Assembly (NCBI GenBank): GCA_017880825.1
Contig: JADGRN010000021.1
Coordinates: 1-13,638, forward strand
Length of the DNA: 13,638 nucleotides
From: Methylophilaceae bacterium
GTDB lineage: Bacteria; Pseudomonadota; Gammaproteobacteria; Burkholderiales; Methylophilaceae
Direction of reading: 5' to 3'
The stretch's first letter is position 1. Each line of letters opens with the position of its first letter. The notes beneath the pieces are model-generated. The model did not search any database. It worked only from the letters and a program-made list of their open reading frames with translations, and was not told where the DNA came from. Shown in pieces: positions 8,251 to 13,638 of this stretch. Made by a program: the position numbers and the translations under genes.

Positions 8251-8370
8251 GAAAAATCTCCAACTTAATCCGTTATTCCAACACCAGCCGTCAAGCATCA
8301 CGGCTAGCAGCATTACGGTCAGTATTGGGGCACCAGCTAGGCCCTTATTAGGGGCGTGGGCGCCGAAAAG
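8251..8370 (-). promoter_or_regulatory. Predicted 5' leader of the spc block (upstream of rplN)
   Basis: About 120 nt from the predicted transcription start near 8370 to the rplN ATG, unusually long for this compact cluster. On the minus strand AGCCGT (8305-8300) pairs with ACGGCT (8291-8286), extendable by a T-G wobble and a C-G pair, with an 8-nt loop. Nearer the 5' end GCCC and GGGC can pair around a TAATA loop (about 8354-8340). There is no T-tract after either hairpin. The leader could host a ribosomal-protein binding site or just be structured spacer; this is not decidable from sequence alone. Confidence 0.35.
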
Positions 8371-8376
8371 TCCAGC

Positions 8377-8405
8377 ATTATATATTGCACCCAGCTTGGG
8401 TGCAA
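8377..8405 (-). promoter_or_regulatory. Predicted sigma70 promoter of the spc block
   Basis: On the minus strand a perfect TATAAT (8382-8377) lies exactly 17 bp after TTGCAC (8405-8400), which matches only the first three -35 consensus bases. The expected start is near 8370. The -35 box begins just 6 nt after the rpsQ stop codon. E. coli has its spc promoter between rpsQ and rplN, the same place. Confidence 0.6.
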
Positions 8406-8406
8406 T
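8384..8406. repeat. Perfect 9-bp inverted repeat inside the spc promoter
   Basis: ATTGCACCC (8384-8392) and GGGTGCAAT (8398-8406) are exact reverse complements separated by 5 bp. The element covers the -35 box and most of the spacer of the predicted spc promoter and touches the -10 box. It could be an operator, or a hairpin in read-through RNA from rpsQ. It lacks a T-tract on the minus strand (followed by ATATAATG), so it is not a good intrinsic terminator. Confidence 0.75.
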
Positions 8407-8411
8407 CACTA

Positions 8412-8693
8412 TTAAACAATACGCGCCTTTTCAACCACTTTACTGACGCGCCAGGTCTTGGTCTTGGATAGCGGACGGCTTTCTTCGATGATGACCAGAT
8501 CACCTTCCTTGCACTCGTTGCTTTCATCGTGCGCATGAAATTTATTGGAGCGGCGGATTACCTTGCCAATCAAGGGGTGCTTGACCTTACGCTCAACCAG
8601 CACGGTGACGGTTTTGTCCATCTTATCGCTCACTACGCGGCCACTTAGTCTGCGGACAACTTTTTGTGCTTTTTCAATGTCAATTTGGCTCAT
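8412..8693 (-). CDS. rpsQ: 30S ribosomal protein S17
   Basis: Primary 16S rRNA-binding protein of the 30S body with an OB fold. The product is 93 residues, about nine longer than E. coli because of the N-terminal [15 protein letters not shown]. The core is standard: [20 protein letters not shown] (16-35), [20 protein letters not shown], and [24 protein letters not shown] at 8693 follows the rpmC stop by 2 nt, and the AGG-type Shine-Dalgarno lies within the last rpmC codons. It is the last gene of the S10 block; a 161-bp gap follows. A start further inside the frame is possible but no ATG with a ribosome binding site supports it. Confidence 0.97.
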   Translation of the reverse strand: MSQIDIEKAQKVVRRLSGRVVSDKMDKTVTVLVERKVKHPLIGKVIRRSNKFHAHDESNECKEGDLVIIEESRPLSKTKTWRVSKVVEKARIV

Positions 8694-8695
8694 GG

Positions 8696-8890
8696 TTATG
8701 CCTGCTTCGCTTTCTCTGCAAGCACGGTACGAACACGAGCAATATCCCGGCGCACTTTGCTTACTTGGTCTACTTTATTAAATTGCTGAGTGGCCAATTG
8801 CATACGCATGGAGAACTGCGCACGGCGCAGCTCAATCAGTTCATTGCCCAACTCTTCAACAGTTTTGCTTCTTAATTCGGTTGCTTTCAT
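8696..8890 (-). CDS. rpmC: 50S ribosomal protein L29
   Basis: Small 50S protein at the peptide tunnel exit beside L23, part of the docking platform for SRP and trigger factor. The product is 64 residues. It is almost entirely helical with the coiled-coil pattern of the family: [20 protein letters not shown], then [17 protein letters not shown] and [21 protein letters not shown] at 8890 is 2 nt after the rplP stop, with GGAGC about 7 nt upstream lying in the end of rplP. Confidence 0.98.
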   Translation of the reverse strand: MKATELRSKTVEELGNELIELRRAQFSMRMQLATQQFNKVDQVSKVRRDIARVRTVLAEKAKQA

Positions 8891-8892
8891 GT

Positions 8893-9309
8893 TCAGCTCC
8901 CAATATGACGGGTAATGAAAGTAGTCTCGATCGGCAGCTTGGCAGCAGCCAGACGAAACGCTTCACGCGCCAGCTCTTCGCTGACGCCGTCCATTTCATA
9001 TAACATTTTGCCTGGCTGGATCTGGGCGACGTAGTACTCGGTGCTGCCCTTACCATTACCCATACGCACTTCGGCTGGTTTCTTGGAGATAGGCTGATCC
9101 GGGAAAATACGAATCCACACACGGCCACCACGCTTGATATGACGCGTCATGACGCGACGCGCCGCTTCAATCTGGCGCGCGGTCAAACGACCACGACCAA
9201 GGGCCTTCAGGCCATACTCGCCAAAACTTACCTTATTGCCAGTCGTGGCAATGCCCTTGTTACGGCCTTTTTGCATCTTGCGATATTTTTGTCTAGCTGG
9301 TTGCAGCAT
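8893..9309 (-). CDS. rplP: 50S ribosomal protein L16
   Basis: 50S protein that contacts the A-site tRNA elbow and organises the peptidyl transferase centre. The product is 138 residues. It begins [19 protein letters not shown] and contains [40 protein letters not shown] and ALIQPG-like [16 protein letters not shown]82 in [10 protein letters not shown] corresponds to the arginine hydroxylated in E. coli L16. The ATG at 9309 lies inside the end of rpsC, overlapping it by 17 nt, and uses a G-rich stretch (GGGGGC) about 6 nt upstream as Shine-Dalgarno, so it is probably coupled to rpsC translation. Confidence 0.98.
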   Translation of the reverse strand: MLQPARQKYRKMQKGRNKGIATTGNKVSFGEYGLKALGRGRLTARQIEAARRVMTRHIKRGGRVWIRIFPDQPISKKPAEVRMGNGKGSTEYYVAQIQPGKMLYEMDGVSEELAREAFRLAAAKLPIETTFITRHIGS

Positions 9310-10066
9310 TTTTTGCCCCCGACTTTCTTACTTTCTTTTCTGGTTCAGCTGTAGTACTCCTGGTTCTTTTTTCCGGGTCAGCGATTCTCGCTCTTTTTTC
9401 TGGCTCTGCGGGAACAGCAGCAGGCTGATCACCCTTGTTACCGAAAACTTCGCCCTTGAATACCCAGACCTTGATACCGATAACGCCGTAAGTGGTCTTG
9501 GCCTCGGCCACGCCGTAGTCAATATCGGCACGCAGGGTATGCAATGGCACTCGGCCTTCGCGATACCATTCAGTACGGGCAATTTCAATACCATTCAGGC
9601 GGCCCGCGCTCATGATCTTGATGCCCTGTGCGCCCAGGCGCATGGCATTTTGCATCGCACGCTTCATGGCGCGACGGAACATTACCCGCTTCTCAAGCTG
9701 TTGCGCTATGCTTTCAGCGATCAACGTGGCATCAATTTCCGGCTTGCGCACTTCTTCGATATTCAGATGTACTGGCACACCCATCAGGCCTTGCAGACTG
9801 GAGCGTAAGGACTCGATATCCTCACCCTTCTTGCCAATGACGATGCCTGGACGTGCACTGTAAATCGTGATTTTGGCGTTCTTGGCTGGACGCTCAATAA
9901 TGATCTTGCTGACTGCAGCATGCGCTAACTTCTTTTTAAGGAACTCACGTACCTTGATATCGCTCTGCAACATCGCCGGGAAGTTTTTACTATTGGCATA
10001 CCAACGAGACAACCAGTTTTTCTGGACACTCAGACGGAAACCAAACGGATGAATTTTCTGACCCAT
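9293..10066 (-). CDS. rpsC: 30S ribosomal protein S3 with a repetitive C-terminal tail
   Basis: Head protein of the 30S subunit lining the mRNA entry channel. The product is 257 residues, about 24 longer than E. coli S3. The N-terminal [20 protein letters not shown] and the type II KH domain with the loop GKKG (78-81, in [11 protein letters not shown]) are intact, as is the C-terminal domain ending [11 protein letters not shown] (about 198-208). After it a charged tail (212-257) holds three imperfect repeats with the core (E/D)PEK(R/K)xR at 221-227, 230-236 and 241-247. ATG at 10066 is preceded by AAGGA. The tail's last codons and its TAG stop overlap rplP by 17 nt. Confidence 0.97.
   Translation of the reverse strand: MGQKIHPFGFRLSVQKNWLSRWYANSKNFPAMLQSDIKVREFLKKKLAHAAVSKIIIERPAKNAKITIYSARPGIVIGKKGEDIESLRSSLQGLMGVPVHLNIEEVRKPEIDATLIAESIAQQLEKRVMFRRAMKRAMQNAMRLGAQGIKIMSAGRLNGIEIARTEWYREGRVPLHTLRADIDYGVAEAKTTYGVIGIKVWVFKGEVFGNKGDQPAAVPAEPEKRARIADPEKRTRSTTAEPEKKVRKSGAKNAATS
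9317..9409 (-). repeat. Three tandem imperfect repeats in the rpsC 3' end
   Basis: Three units encode A-(E/D)PEK(R/K)xR plus 1-3 spacer residues: residues 220-228 (9409-9383), 229-239 (9382-9350) and 240-250 (9349-9317). The nucleotide core GA(A/C)CC(A/G)GAAAA(A/G) is shared among units, so tandem duplication followed by drift is the likely origin. The unit sizes are 27, 33 and 33 bp, all multiples of three, so the frame is kept. Confidence 0.65.
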
Positions 10067-10077
10067 AACGATTCCTT

Positions 10078-10407
10078 TTAGTTACCGACGGTCACAGTGA
10101 TGTGACTGGTTGGTTTGATAATCCGTCCGGCACGGCCTTTGGCGCGGGCGCGAATACGTTTGAGCACGATGCCTTTATCGACGTAAATTGAAAGCACTTT
10201 CAACTCGTCAACGTCAGCACCTTCATTGTGCTCGGCATTGGCAATCGCGGACTCAACCACCTTTTTAATAATTTCTGCACCCTTTTTAGGGCTGAAATTC
10301 AGGATATTCAGCGCATAGTCCACCTTCTTGCCGCGCACCAGATCGGCTACCAAGCGGGCTTTCTGCGGGGACAGATGAACACCTTTCAATACTGCGGATA
10401 CTTTCAT
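10078..10407 (-). CDS. rplV: 50S ribosomal protein L22
   Basis: 50S early assembly protein whose extended beta-hairpin lines the peptide exit tunnel and forms the macrolide-sensitive constriction with L4. From ATG at 10407 the product is 109 residues. Conserved parts are [18 protein letters not shown] (12-29), [20 protein letters not shown] (50-69), and the tunnel hairpin [14 protein letters not shown] (83-96) followed by SHITVTV. An upstream in-frame ATG at 10413 exists, but AGGAG is only 1-2 nt from it and 7 nt from 10407, so 10407 is preferred. It follows rpsS closely and is 11 nt before rpsC. Confidence 0.97.
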   Translation of the reverse strand: MKVSAVLKGVHLSPQKARLVADLVRGKKVDYALNILNFSPKKGAEIIKKVVESAIANAEHNEGADVDELKVLSIYVDKGIVLKRIRARAKGRAGRIIKPTSHITVTVGN

Positions 10408-10417
10408 CGTCATACTC

Positions 10418-10693
10418 CTACTTCTTGGCCTTTTTATCGGCGGCGTGACCCCTGAACGTACGGGTCAACGCGAATTCGCCGAGCTTGTGGCCTACCATGT
10501 TTTCTGAAATCAGCACCGGAACATGCTGTTTACCGTTATGCACCGCAATGGTCAGGCCAATGAAATCAGGCAGAATGGTAGAGCGACGTGACCAGGTTTT
10601 AATTGGCTTTCTATCGCGAACTGCGGAAGCCGCTTCTACCTTTTTCGCCAAATGAGCATCGATGAACGGGCCCTTTTTAATTGAACGTGCCAT
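10418..10693 (-). CDS. rpsS: 30S ribosomal protein S19
   Basis: Head protein of the 30S subunit, partner of S13 near the A-site finger bridge. The product is 91 residues, the family length. It begins [20 protein letters not shown] and contains [40 protein letters not shown] and [23 protein letters not shown] at 10693 has GAGGT about 8 nt upstream, adjoining the rplB stop at 10699. Confidence 0.99.
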   Translation of the reverse strand: MARSIKKGPFIDAHLAKKVEAASAVRDRKPIKTWSRRSTILPDFIGLTIAVHNGKQHVPVLISENMVGHKLGEFALTRTFRGHAADKKAKK

Positions 10694-10698
10694 ATTGA

Positions 10699-11532
10699 TT
10701 ACCTCTTATTCGCTGGGCGACGAGCCACACGCATATTGTCGGTGCGCTTGTTGCTACGTGTACGGTAGCCCTTGGTAGGCGTACCCCATGGACTCACTGG
10801 ATTCATACCGGCGGCAGTCTTACCTTCACCACCACCGTGCGGGTGATCAACCGGATTCATGACCACACCACGCACCGTCGGACGAACGCCACGCCAGCGC
10901 ATGGCGCCAGCCTTACCAATGGAGCGCAATGAATGCTCTTCATTACCAACCTCACCGATAGTGGCCTTGCAATCCACGTGCACCTTACGCACTTCACCGG
11001 AACGCAGGCGCAACTGCGCGTAACTGCCTTCACGAGCCAGTAATTGCACAGAGGTACCGGCAGAACGTGCAATTTGGGCACCCTTGCCAGGCAACATTTC
11101 CACGCAATGTATGGTGCTACCTACCGGGATATTGCGCAAAGGCAAAGTGTTACCTACCTTGATCGGCGCATCAGAACCGCTGATCAGTTGCATGCCGGCG
11201 CTTACGCCGCGCGGTGCAATGATGTAACGTCGCTCGCCATCGGCATAGCACAGCAAAGCGATATGCGCGCTACGGTTTGGGTCATACTCGATATGCTCAA
11301 CCTTGGCCACGATGCCGTCTTTATTGCGACGGAAATCGATCACGCGGTAATGTTGCTTATGGCCGCCACCCTGATGGCGGATGGTGATATGGCCGTTGTT
11401 GTTACGGCCCGCATTTTTGCTTTGCTTCTCCAGCAGCGGCGCATGGGGCTTGCCCTTGTATAGATCAGGCGTTACCACCTTCACTACGGCGCGCCGACCT
11501 GGGGAAGTCGGCTTGACTTTAATCAGTGCCAT
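10699..11532 (-). CDS. rplB: 50S ribosomal protein L2
   Basis: One of the most conserved 50S proteins, needed for subunit association, tRNA binding and peptidyl transfer. The product is 277 residues. It contains [20 protein letters not shown] (44-63), an SH3-like domain, and the C-terminal signature [14 protein letters not shown] (225-238), in which H230 corresponds to the essential H229 of E. coli. It ends with a basic stretch ([19 protein letters not shown]). ATG at 11532 has TAGGAG about 6 nt upstream, which includes the TAG stop of rplW. Confidence 0.99.
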   Translation of the reverse strand: MALIKVKPTSPGRRAVVKVVTPDLYKGKPHAPLLEKQSKNAGRNNNGHITIRHQGGGHKQHYRVIDFRRNKDGIVAKVEHIEYDPNRSAHIALLCYADGERRYIIAPRGVSAGMQLISGSDAPIKVGNTLPLRNIPVGSTIHCVEMLPGKGAQIARSAGTSVQLLAREGSYAQLRLRSGEVRKVHVDCKATIGEVGNEEHSLRSIGKAGAMRWRGVRPTVRGVVMNPVDHPHGGGEGKTAAGMNPVSPWGTPTKGYRTRSNKRTDNMRVARRPANKR

Positions 11533-11540
11533 GATTTCTC

Positions 11541-11852
11541 CTATTCGCCCGCTGCAAAGTTAATTTCTTGACCTGGCTTGAGGCTCACATAAGCCTTTTT
11601 CCAGTCCTTGCGCCTACCCATGGTACGACCGGCGCGCTTGGCTTTACCTTTGATATTTGCCACGGTGACGCCTTGCACTTCAACCTTGAACATCAGTTCA
11701 ACCGCCGCCTTGATTTCAGGCTTGGTCGCATCGGTGCGCACCTTGAAAGCAATCTGCTGATATTTGTCAGCAATATGCGTGGCTTTTTCGGTGATTTGCG
11801 GTGCCAGAATTACCTGTAGCAGACGATCCTGACTATTGATTAGTGCGCTCAT
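11541..11852 (-). CDS. rplW: 50S ribosomal protein L23
   Basis: 50S protein at the tunnel exit and the main docking site for trigger factor and SRP. The product is 103 residues. Typical parts are [66 protein letters not shown] and the ending [13 protein letters not shown]. The ATG at 11852 overlaps the rplD TGA by four bases (ATGA), with GGAG about 8 nt upstream inside rplD, indicating translational coupling. Confidence 0.99.
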   Translation of the reverse strand: MSALINSQDRLLQVILAPQITEKATHIADKYQQIAFKVRTDATKPEIKAAVELMFKVEVQGVTVANIKGKAKRAGRTMGRRKDWKKAYVSLKPGQEINFAAGE

Positions 11853-12475
11853 GCCAGCATCTCCTCAAGTTTCTTTACCGCAGCTTTGGTGGCAACCACG
11901 TTAGGGAAACGTACCAGACTGACAGGATCGGCATATTGCGCTTCAACCACCAACACATTGGTCAGGTTACGTGCAGACAGATATAGATTCTCATCAAAGC
12001 CGTCGGTCAATACCAACAGGCCTTCAACATAGCCCATGCCCTTGATTTTTTCTGCCAGCATCTTGGTTTTGGGTGCTTCTATCGTGAATTCTTCTACTAC
12101 GTTCAAACGATCCTGACGAACCAACTCAGACAGGATTGAGCACATGCCCGCACGATATGCCTTACGATTTACCTTATGGCTGAAATTTTCATCCGGGCTA
12201 TTAGGGAATGCGCGTCCACCCCCACGCCAGATTGGGCTGGAGCTCATACCGGAACGCGCGCGGCCGGTACCTTTTTGGTTCCAGGGCTTCTTGGTGCTGT
12301 GGTTTACATTGTCACGACCGAGCTGAGCGCGGGTTGCAGTACGGGCATTAGCCATATAAGCTACAACGACTTGATGCACTAACGCTTCGTTGAATTCGCG
12401 ACCAAAGGTCACTTCAGAAACTTCTACGCCGCTTTTAGCGGGCTTGCCGTTTTTGTCGATTAATTTGAGTTCCAT
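11849..12475 (-). CDS. rplD: 50S ribosomal protein L4
   Basis: 50S protein whose long loop lines the exit tunnel; in E. coli it is also the repressor of the S10 operon at both transcription and translation levels. From ATG at 12475 the product is 208 residues. The tunnel loop [20 protein letters not shown] (62-81) plus IWRGGG, and [12 protein letters not shown] are conserved, and it ends [11 protein letters not shown]. Two ATGs lie in a row (12478 and 12475). The second is preferred because homologues begin MEL and it overlaps the rplC TGA as TGATG; the first would give an ATGA overlap. The Shine-Dalgarno (GCGAG) is poor, so translation is probably coupled to rplC. Confidence 0.97.
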   Translation of the reverse strand: MELKLIDKNGKPAKSGVEVSEVTFGREFNEALVHQVVVAYMANARTATRAQLGRDNVNHSTKKPWNQKGTGRARSGMSSSPIWRGGGRAFPNSPDENFSHKVNRKAYRAGMCSILSELVRQDRLNVVEEFTIEAPKTKMLAEKIKGMGYVEGLLVLTDGFDENLYLSARNLTNVLVVEAQYADPVSLVRFPNVVATKAAVKKLEEMLA

Positions 12476-13125
12476 CATGCGCTCGCTTTCGCTTTAACAG
12501 CGGGGCGCACAACAACATCGCCGCCCTTGGAGCCAGGAATTGCGCCCTTGATCAGTAGCAGATTACGCTCCACATCGACACGAACAATTTGCAGATTTTG
12601 CGTGGTTACCTTGACGGCACCGAGATGGCCAGGCATGCGTTTACCAGGGAATACGCGACCTGGATCCTGCGCCATACCGATGGAACCAGGCACATTGTGT
12701 GACTTGGAGTTACCGTGCGATGCACGGCTGGAGCTGAAGTGGTGGCGCTTGATAGCACCAGAAAAACCTTTACCCAATGAGGTACCGGTCACATCGACCA
12801 GTTGACCAGCCTGGAACAGCTCCACCGTGACATTGCCGCCAACTGTATAGTTAGCGAGCACATCTTCAGCAACCGGGAATTCTTTAATACCGGAACCGGC
12901 AGTAGCGCCAGCCTTGGCATAGTGACCGGTCAGCGCTTTGCTGACGCGGCTGGCACGACGCGCACCGTGAGCGAGTTGCAGGCCTGTATAGCCATCGCTT
13001 TGCAGCGTCTTGATCTGTGTCACACGGTTAGGCACAACTTCCAGCACAGTTACCGGGATGCTTTCGCCATCTTCGGTAAATACGCGGGTCATACCCACCT
13101 TGCGACCAATAAGCCCTAAGCTCAT
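12475..13125 (-). CDS. rplC: 50S ribosomal protein L3
   Basis: Early assembly protein of the 50S subunit reaching to the peptidyl transferase centre. The product is 216 residues. Landmarks are [19 protein letters not shown] (2-20), [18 protein letters not shown] (113-130), [20 protein letters not shown] (136-155) and [11 protein letters not shown]153 aligns with the methylated Q150 of E. coli L3. ATG at 13125 has AAGGAAA about 6 nt upstream. A 94-bp gap with a predicted promoter and hairpin separates it from rpsJ, so rplC may head a transcript of its own. Confidence 0.99.
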   Translation of the reverse strand: MSLGLIGRKVGMTRVFTEDGESIPVTVLEVVPNRVTQIKTLQSDGYTGLQLAHGARRASRVSKALTGHYAKAGATAGSGIKEFPVAEDVLANYTVGGNVTVELFQAGQLVDVTGTSLGKGFSGAIKRHHFSSSRASHGNSKSHNVPGSIGMAQDPGRVFPGKRMPGHLGAVKVTTQNLQIVRVDVERNLLLIKGAIPGSKGGDVVVRPAVKAKASA

Positions 13126-13149
13126 GATCGTTTCCTTGTTTTAATTAAA

Positions 13150-13173
13150 GGGCCGATTACAATTGACCGGCCC
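13150..13173 (-). other. Hairpin in the rplC leader (possible attenuator)
   Basis: On the minus strand GGGCCG (13173-13168) pairs with CGGCCC (13155-13150), extendable by a G-T wobble and a T-A pair to eight pairs with an 8-nt loop. It is followed by TTTAATTAAAA and then the rplC Shine-Dalgarno. The stem is GC-rich but the T-tract is short and broken, so it may be an attenuator or a regulatory stem rather than a strong terminator. In E. coli, L4 controls the S10 leader at a hairpin attenuator; a similar role here is only an inference from position. Confidence 0.45.
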
Positions 13174-13180
13174 ATTTACG

Positions 13181-13204
13181 AGAGGGCGGATTATAGCCGA
13201 CCCT
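13181..13204. repeat. Interrupted inverted repeat flanking the -10 box upstream of rplC
   Basis: On the minus strand GAGGG-T-CGG, then CTATAAT, then CCGCCCTC: eight complementary pairs with one bulged T, and the predicted -10 TATAAT sits in the loop. In read-through RNA it would form a hairpin; as DNA it would be a dyad centred on the -10 element. No T-tract follows, so it is not a typical terminator. Confidence 0.5.
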
Positions 13205-13218
13205 CATTCAAATTACAA
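13190..13218 (-). promoter_or_regulatory. Predicted sigma70 promoter upstream of rplC
   Basis: On the minus strand TTGTAA (13218-13213, four of six -35 consensus bases) is followed after exactly 17 bp by a perfect TATAAT (13195-13190). The expected start is near 13183, about 58 nt before the rplC ATG. It lies in the rpsJ-rplC gap, whereas the E. coli S10 promoter lies before rpsJ. No transcript data; read by eye. Confidence 0.55.
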
Positions 13219-13219
13219 C

Positions 13220-13528
13220 TTACAGCTTGATTTCTACGTCCACGCCAGCCGGAAGATCCAGCTTCATCAATGCGTCGACCGTCTTATCGGTAGGATCGAC
13301 AATATCCATCAAACGTTGATGGGTACGAATCTCGAACTGGTCACGCGAAGTCTTGTTGACGTGCGGTGAACGCAGAATGTCGAAGCGCTCAATACGCGTA
13401 GGCAAAGGCACAGGACCCTTAACTACAGCGCCAGTACGCTTGGCGGTTTCCACGATTTCCAGAGCAGACTGATCGATCAAACGATAATCGAATGCTTTGA
13501 GGCGAATACGGATCTTTTGGCTTTGCAT
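13220..13528 (-). CDS. rpsJ: 30S ribosomal protein S10
   Basis: Head protein of the 30S subunit that also acts as NusE, binding NusB and NusG in transcription-translation coupling and antitermination. The product is 102 residues. It begins [20 protein letters not shown] and contains [39 protein letters not shown] and the end [16 protein letters not shown] at 13528 lies 11 nt after the tuf stop, with AAGG about 9 nt upstream that overlaps this stop. It is therefore probably cotranscribed and translationally linked with tuf as the tail of the str unit. A 94-bp gap separates it from rplC. Confidence 0.99.
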   Translation of the reverse strand: MQSQKIRIRLKAFDYRLIDQSALEIVETAKRTGAVVKGPVPLPTRIERFDILRSPHVNKTSRDQFEIRTHQRLMDIVDPTDKTVDALMKLDLPAGVDVEIKL

Positions 13529-13539
13529 GTGTGTTGACC

Positions 13540-13638
13540 TTATTCAATAACTTTAGCGACGACGCCGGCGCCGACGGTACGGCCACCTTCGCGAATGGCG
13601 AAGCGCAAGCCTTCTTCCATCGCAATCGGTGCAATCAA
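13540..13638 (-). CDS. tuf: Elongation factor Tu, C-terminal end (5' part outside window)
   Basis: GTPase that delivers aminoacyl-tRNA to the ribosomal A site. Only the last 32 codons and the TAA are inside the window. The visible residues include [20 protein letters not shown] and then GVVAKVIE, the conserved end of EF-Tu domain III. The gene continues past the right edge. Directly followed by rpsJ after 11 nt, the arrangement rpsL-rpsG-fusA-tuf-rpsJ known in many bacteria. Whether a second tuf copy exists cannot be seen here. Confidence 0.97.
   Translation of the reverse strand: MIAPIAMEEGLRFAIREGGRTVGAGVVAKVIE

Noticed and set aside
8384..8406. Inverted repeat after rpsQ as an intrinsic terminator of the S10 block.
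   Set aside because: The stem is good but the minus strand continues ATATATAATG rather than a T-run, and it lies over a promoter, so a terminator call is not supported.
8251..8409. The rplN frame stays open upstream for 53 codons with a GTG at 8409, as if L14 had an N-terminal extension.
   Set aside because: The family N-terminus MIQ and a proper ribosome binding site lie at 8250; the upstream part covers the predicted promoter and inverted repeat and resembles no L14 sequence.
9149..9808. Plus-strand open frame (219 codons) with a hydrophobic stretch rich in Cys and Phe, opposite rpsC and rplP.
   Set aside because: The hydrophobic stretch is the complement of the lysine/glutamate-rich S3 tail repeats; no other support.
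1..13638. CRISPR arrays, transposons, attachment sites, tRNA or rRNA genes.
   Set aside because: Nearly all the sequence is occupied by the expected ribosomal cluster genes and the three larger gaps contain nothing resembling these elements.

Overview
This window is a complete, uninterrupted stretch of the conserved bacterial ribosomal-protein supercluster (S10, spc and alpha operons). All genes lie on the minus strand and are transcribed from right to left. The protein sequences (L3 with [10 protein letters not shown], long zinc-free S14, 440-residue SecY, the S10/EF-Tu junction) point to a proteobacterium. A betaproteobacterium is most likely. The zinc-finger form of S4, which I recall from Nitrosomonas-type relatives, suggests the Nitrosomonadales/Gallionellaceae/Methylophilaceae side, but this placement is an inference from memory and was not tested.

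Layout from right (upstream) to left (downstream): 3' end of tuf (EF-Tu), rpsJ, rplC, rplD, rplW, rplB, rpsS, rplV, rpsC, rplP, rpmC, rpsQ (S10 block); rplN, rplX, rplE, rpsN, rpsH, rplF, rplR, rpsE, rpmD, rplO, secY, infA, rpmJ (spc block); rpsM, rpsK, rpsD, rpoA (alpha block, with the last few codons of rpoA cut off by the window edge). Genes are packed with 0-30 nt gaps or short overlaps (1 nt rpmD/rplO, 4 nt rplD/rplW, 17 nt rpsC/rplP). Ribosome binding sites commonly overlap the preceding stop codon, as expected for translational coupling.

Only three gaps exceed about 90 bp: rpsJ-rplC (94 bp), rpsQ-rplN (161 bp) and rpmJ-rpsM (103 bp). Each holds a convincing sigma70-type promoter on the minus strand with an exact 17-bp spacer, and each has an inverted repeat on or beside the promoter. 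The last two gaps fall where the E. coli spc and alpha promoters lie. The first implies that rpsJ is attached to the upstream str (tuf) unit and that the rest of the S10 block can start at rplC.

Functionally the genes supply 23 ribosomal proteins plus RNA polymerase alpha subunit, initiation factor IF1, the SecY translocon channel and the tail of EF-Tu. No mobile element, CRISPR array, tRNA or rRNA gene or unknown gene was found. I do not see a previously undescribed system here. The points worth a second look are the three promoter/inverted-repeat gaps, a repetitive tail on S3 that runs into rplP, TTG start codons on rpsD and secY, and the mix of zinc-binding and zinc-free ribosomal proteins.
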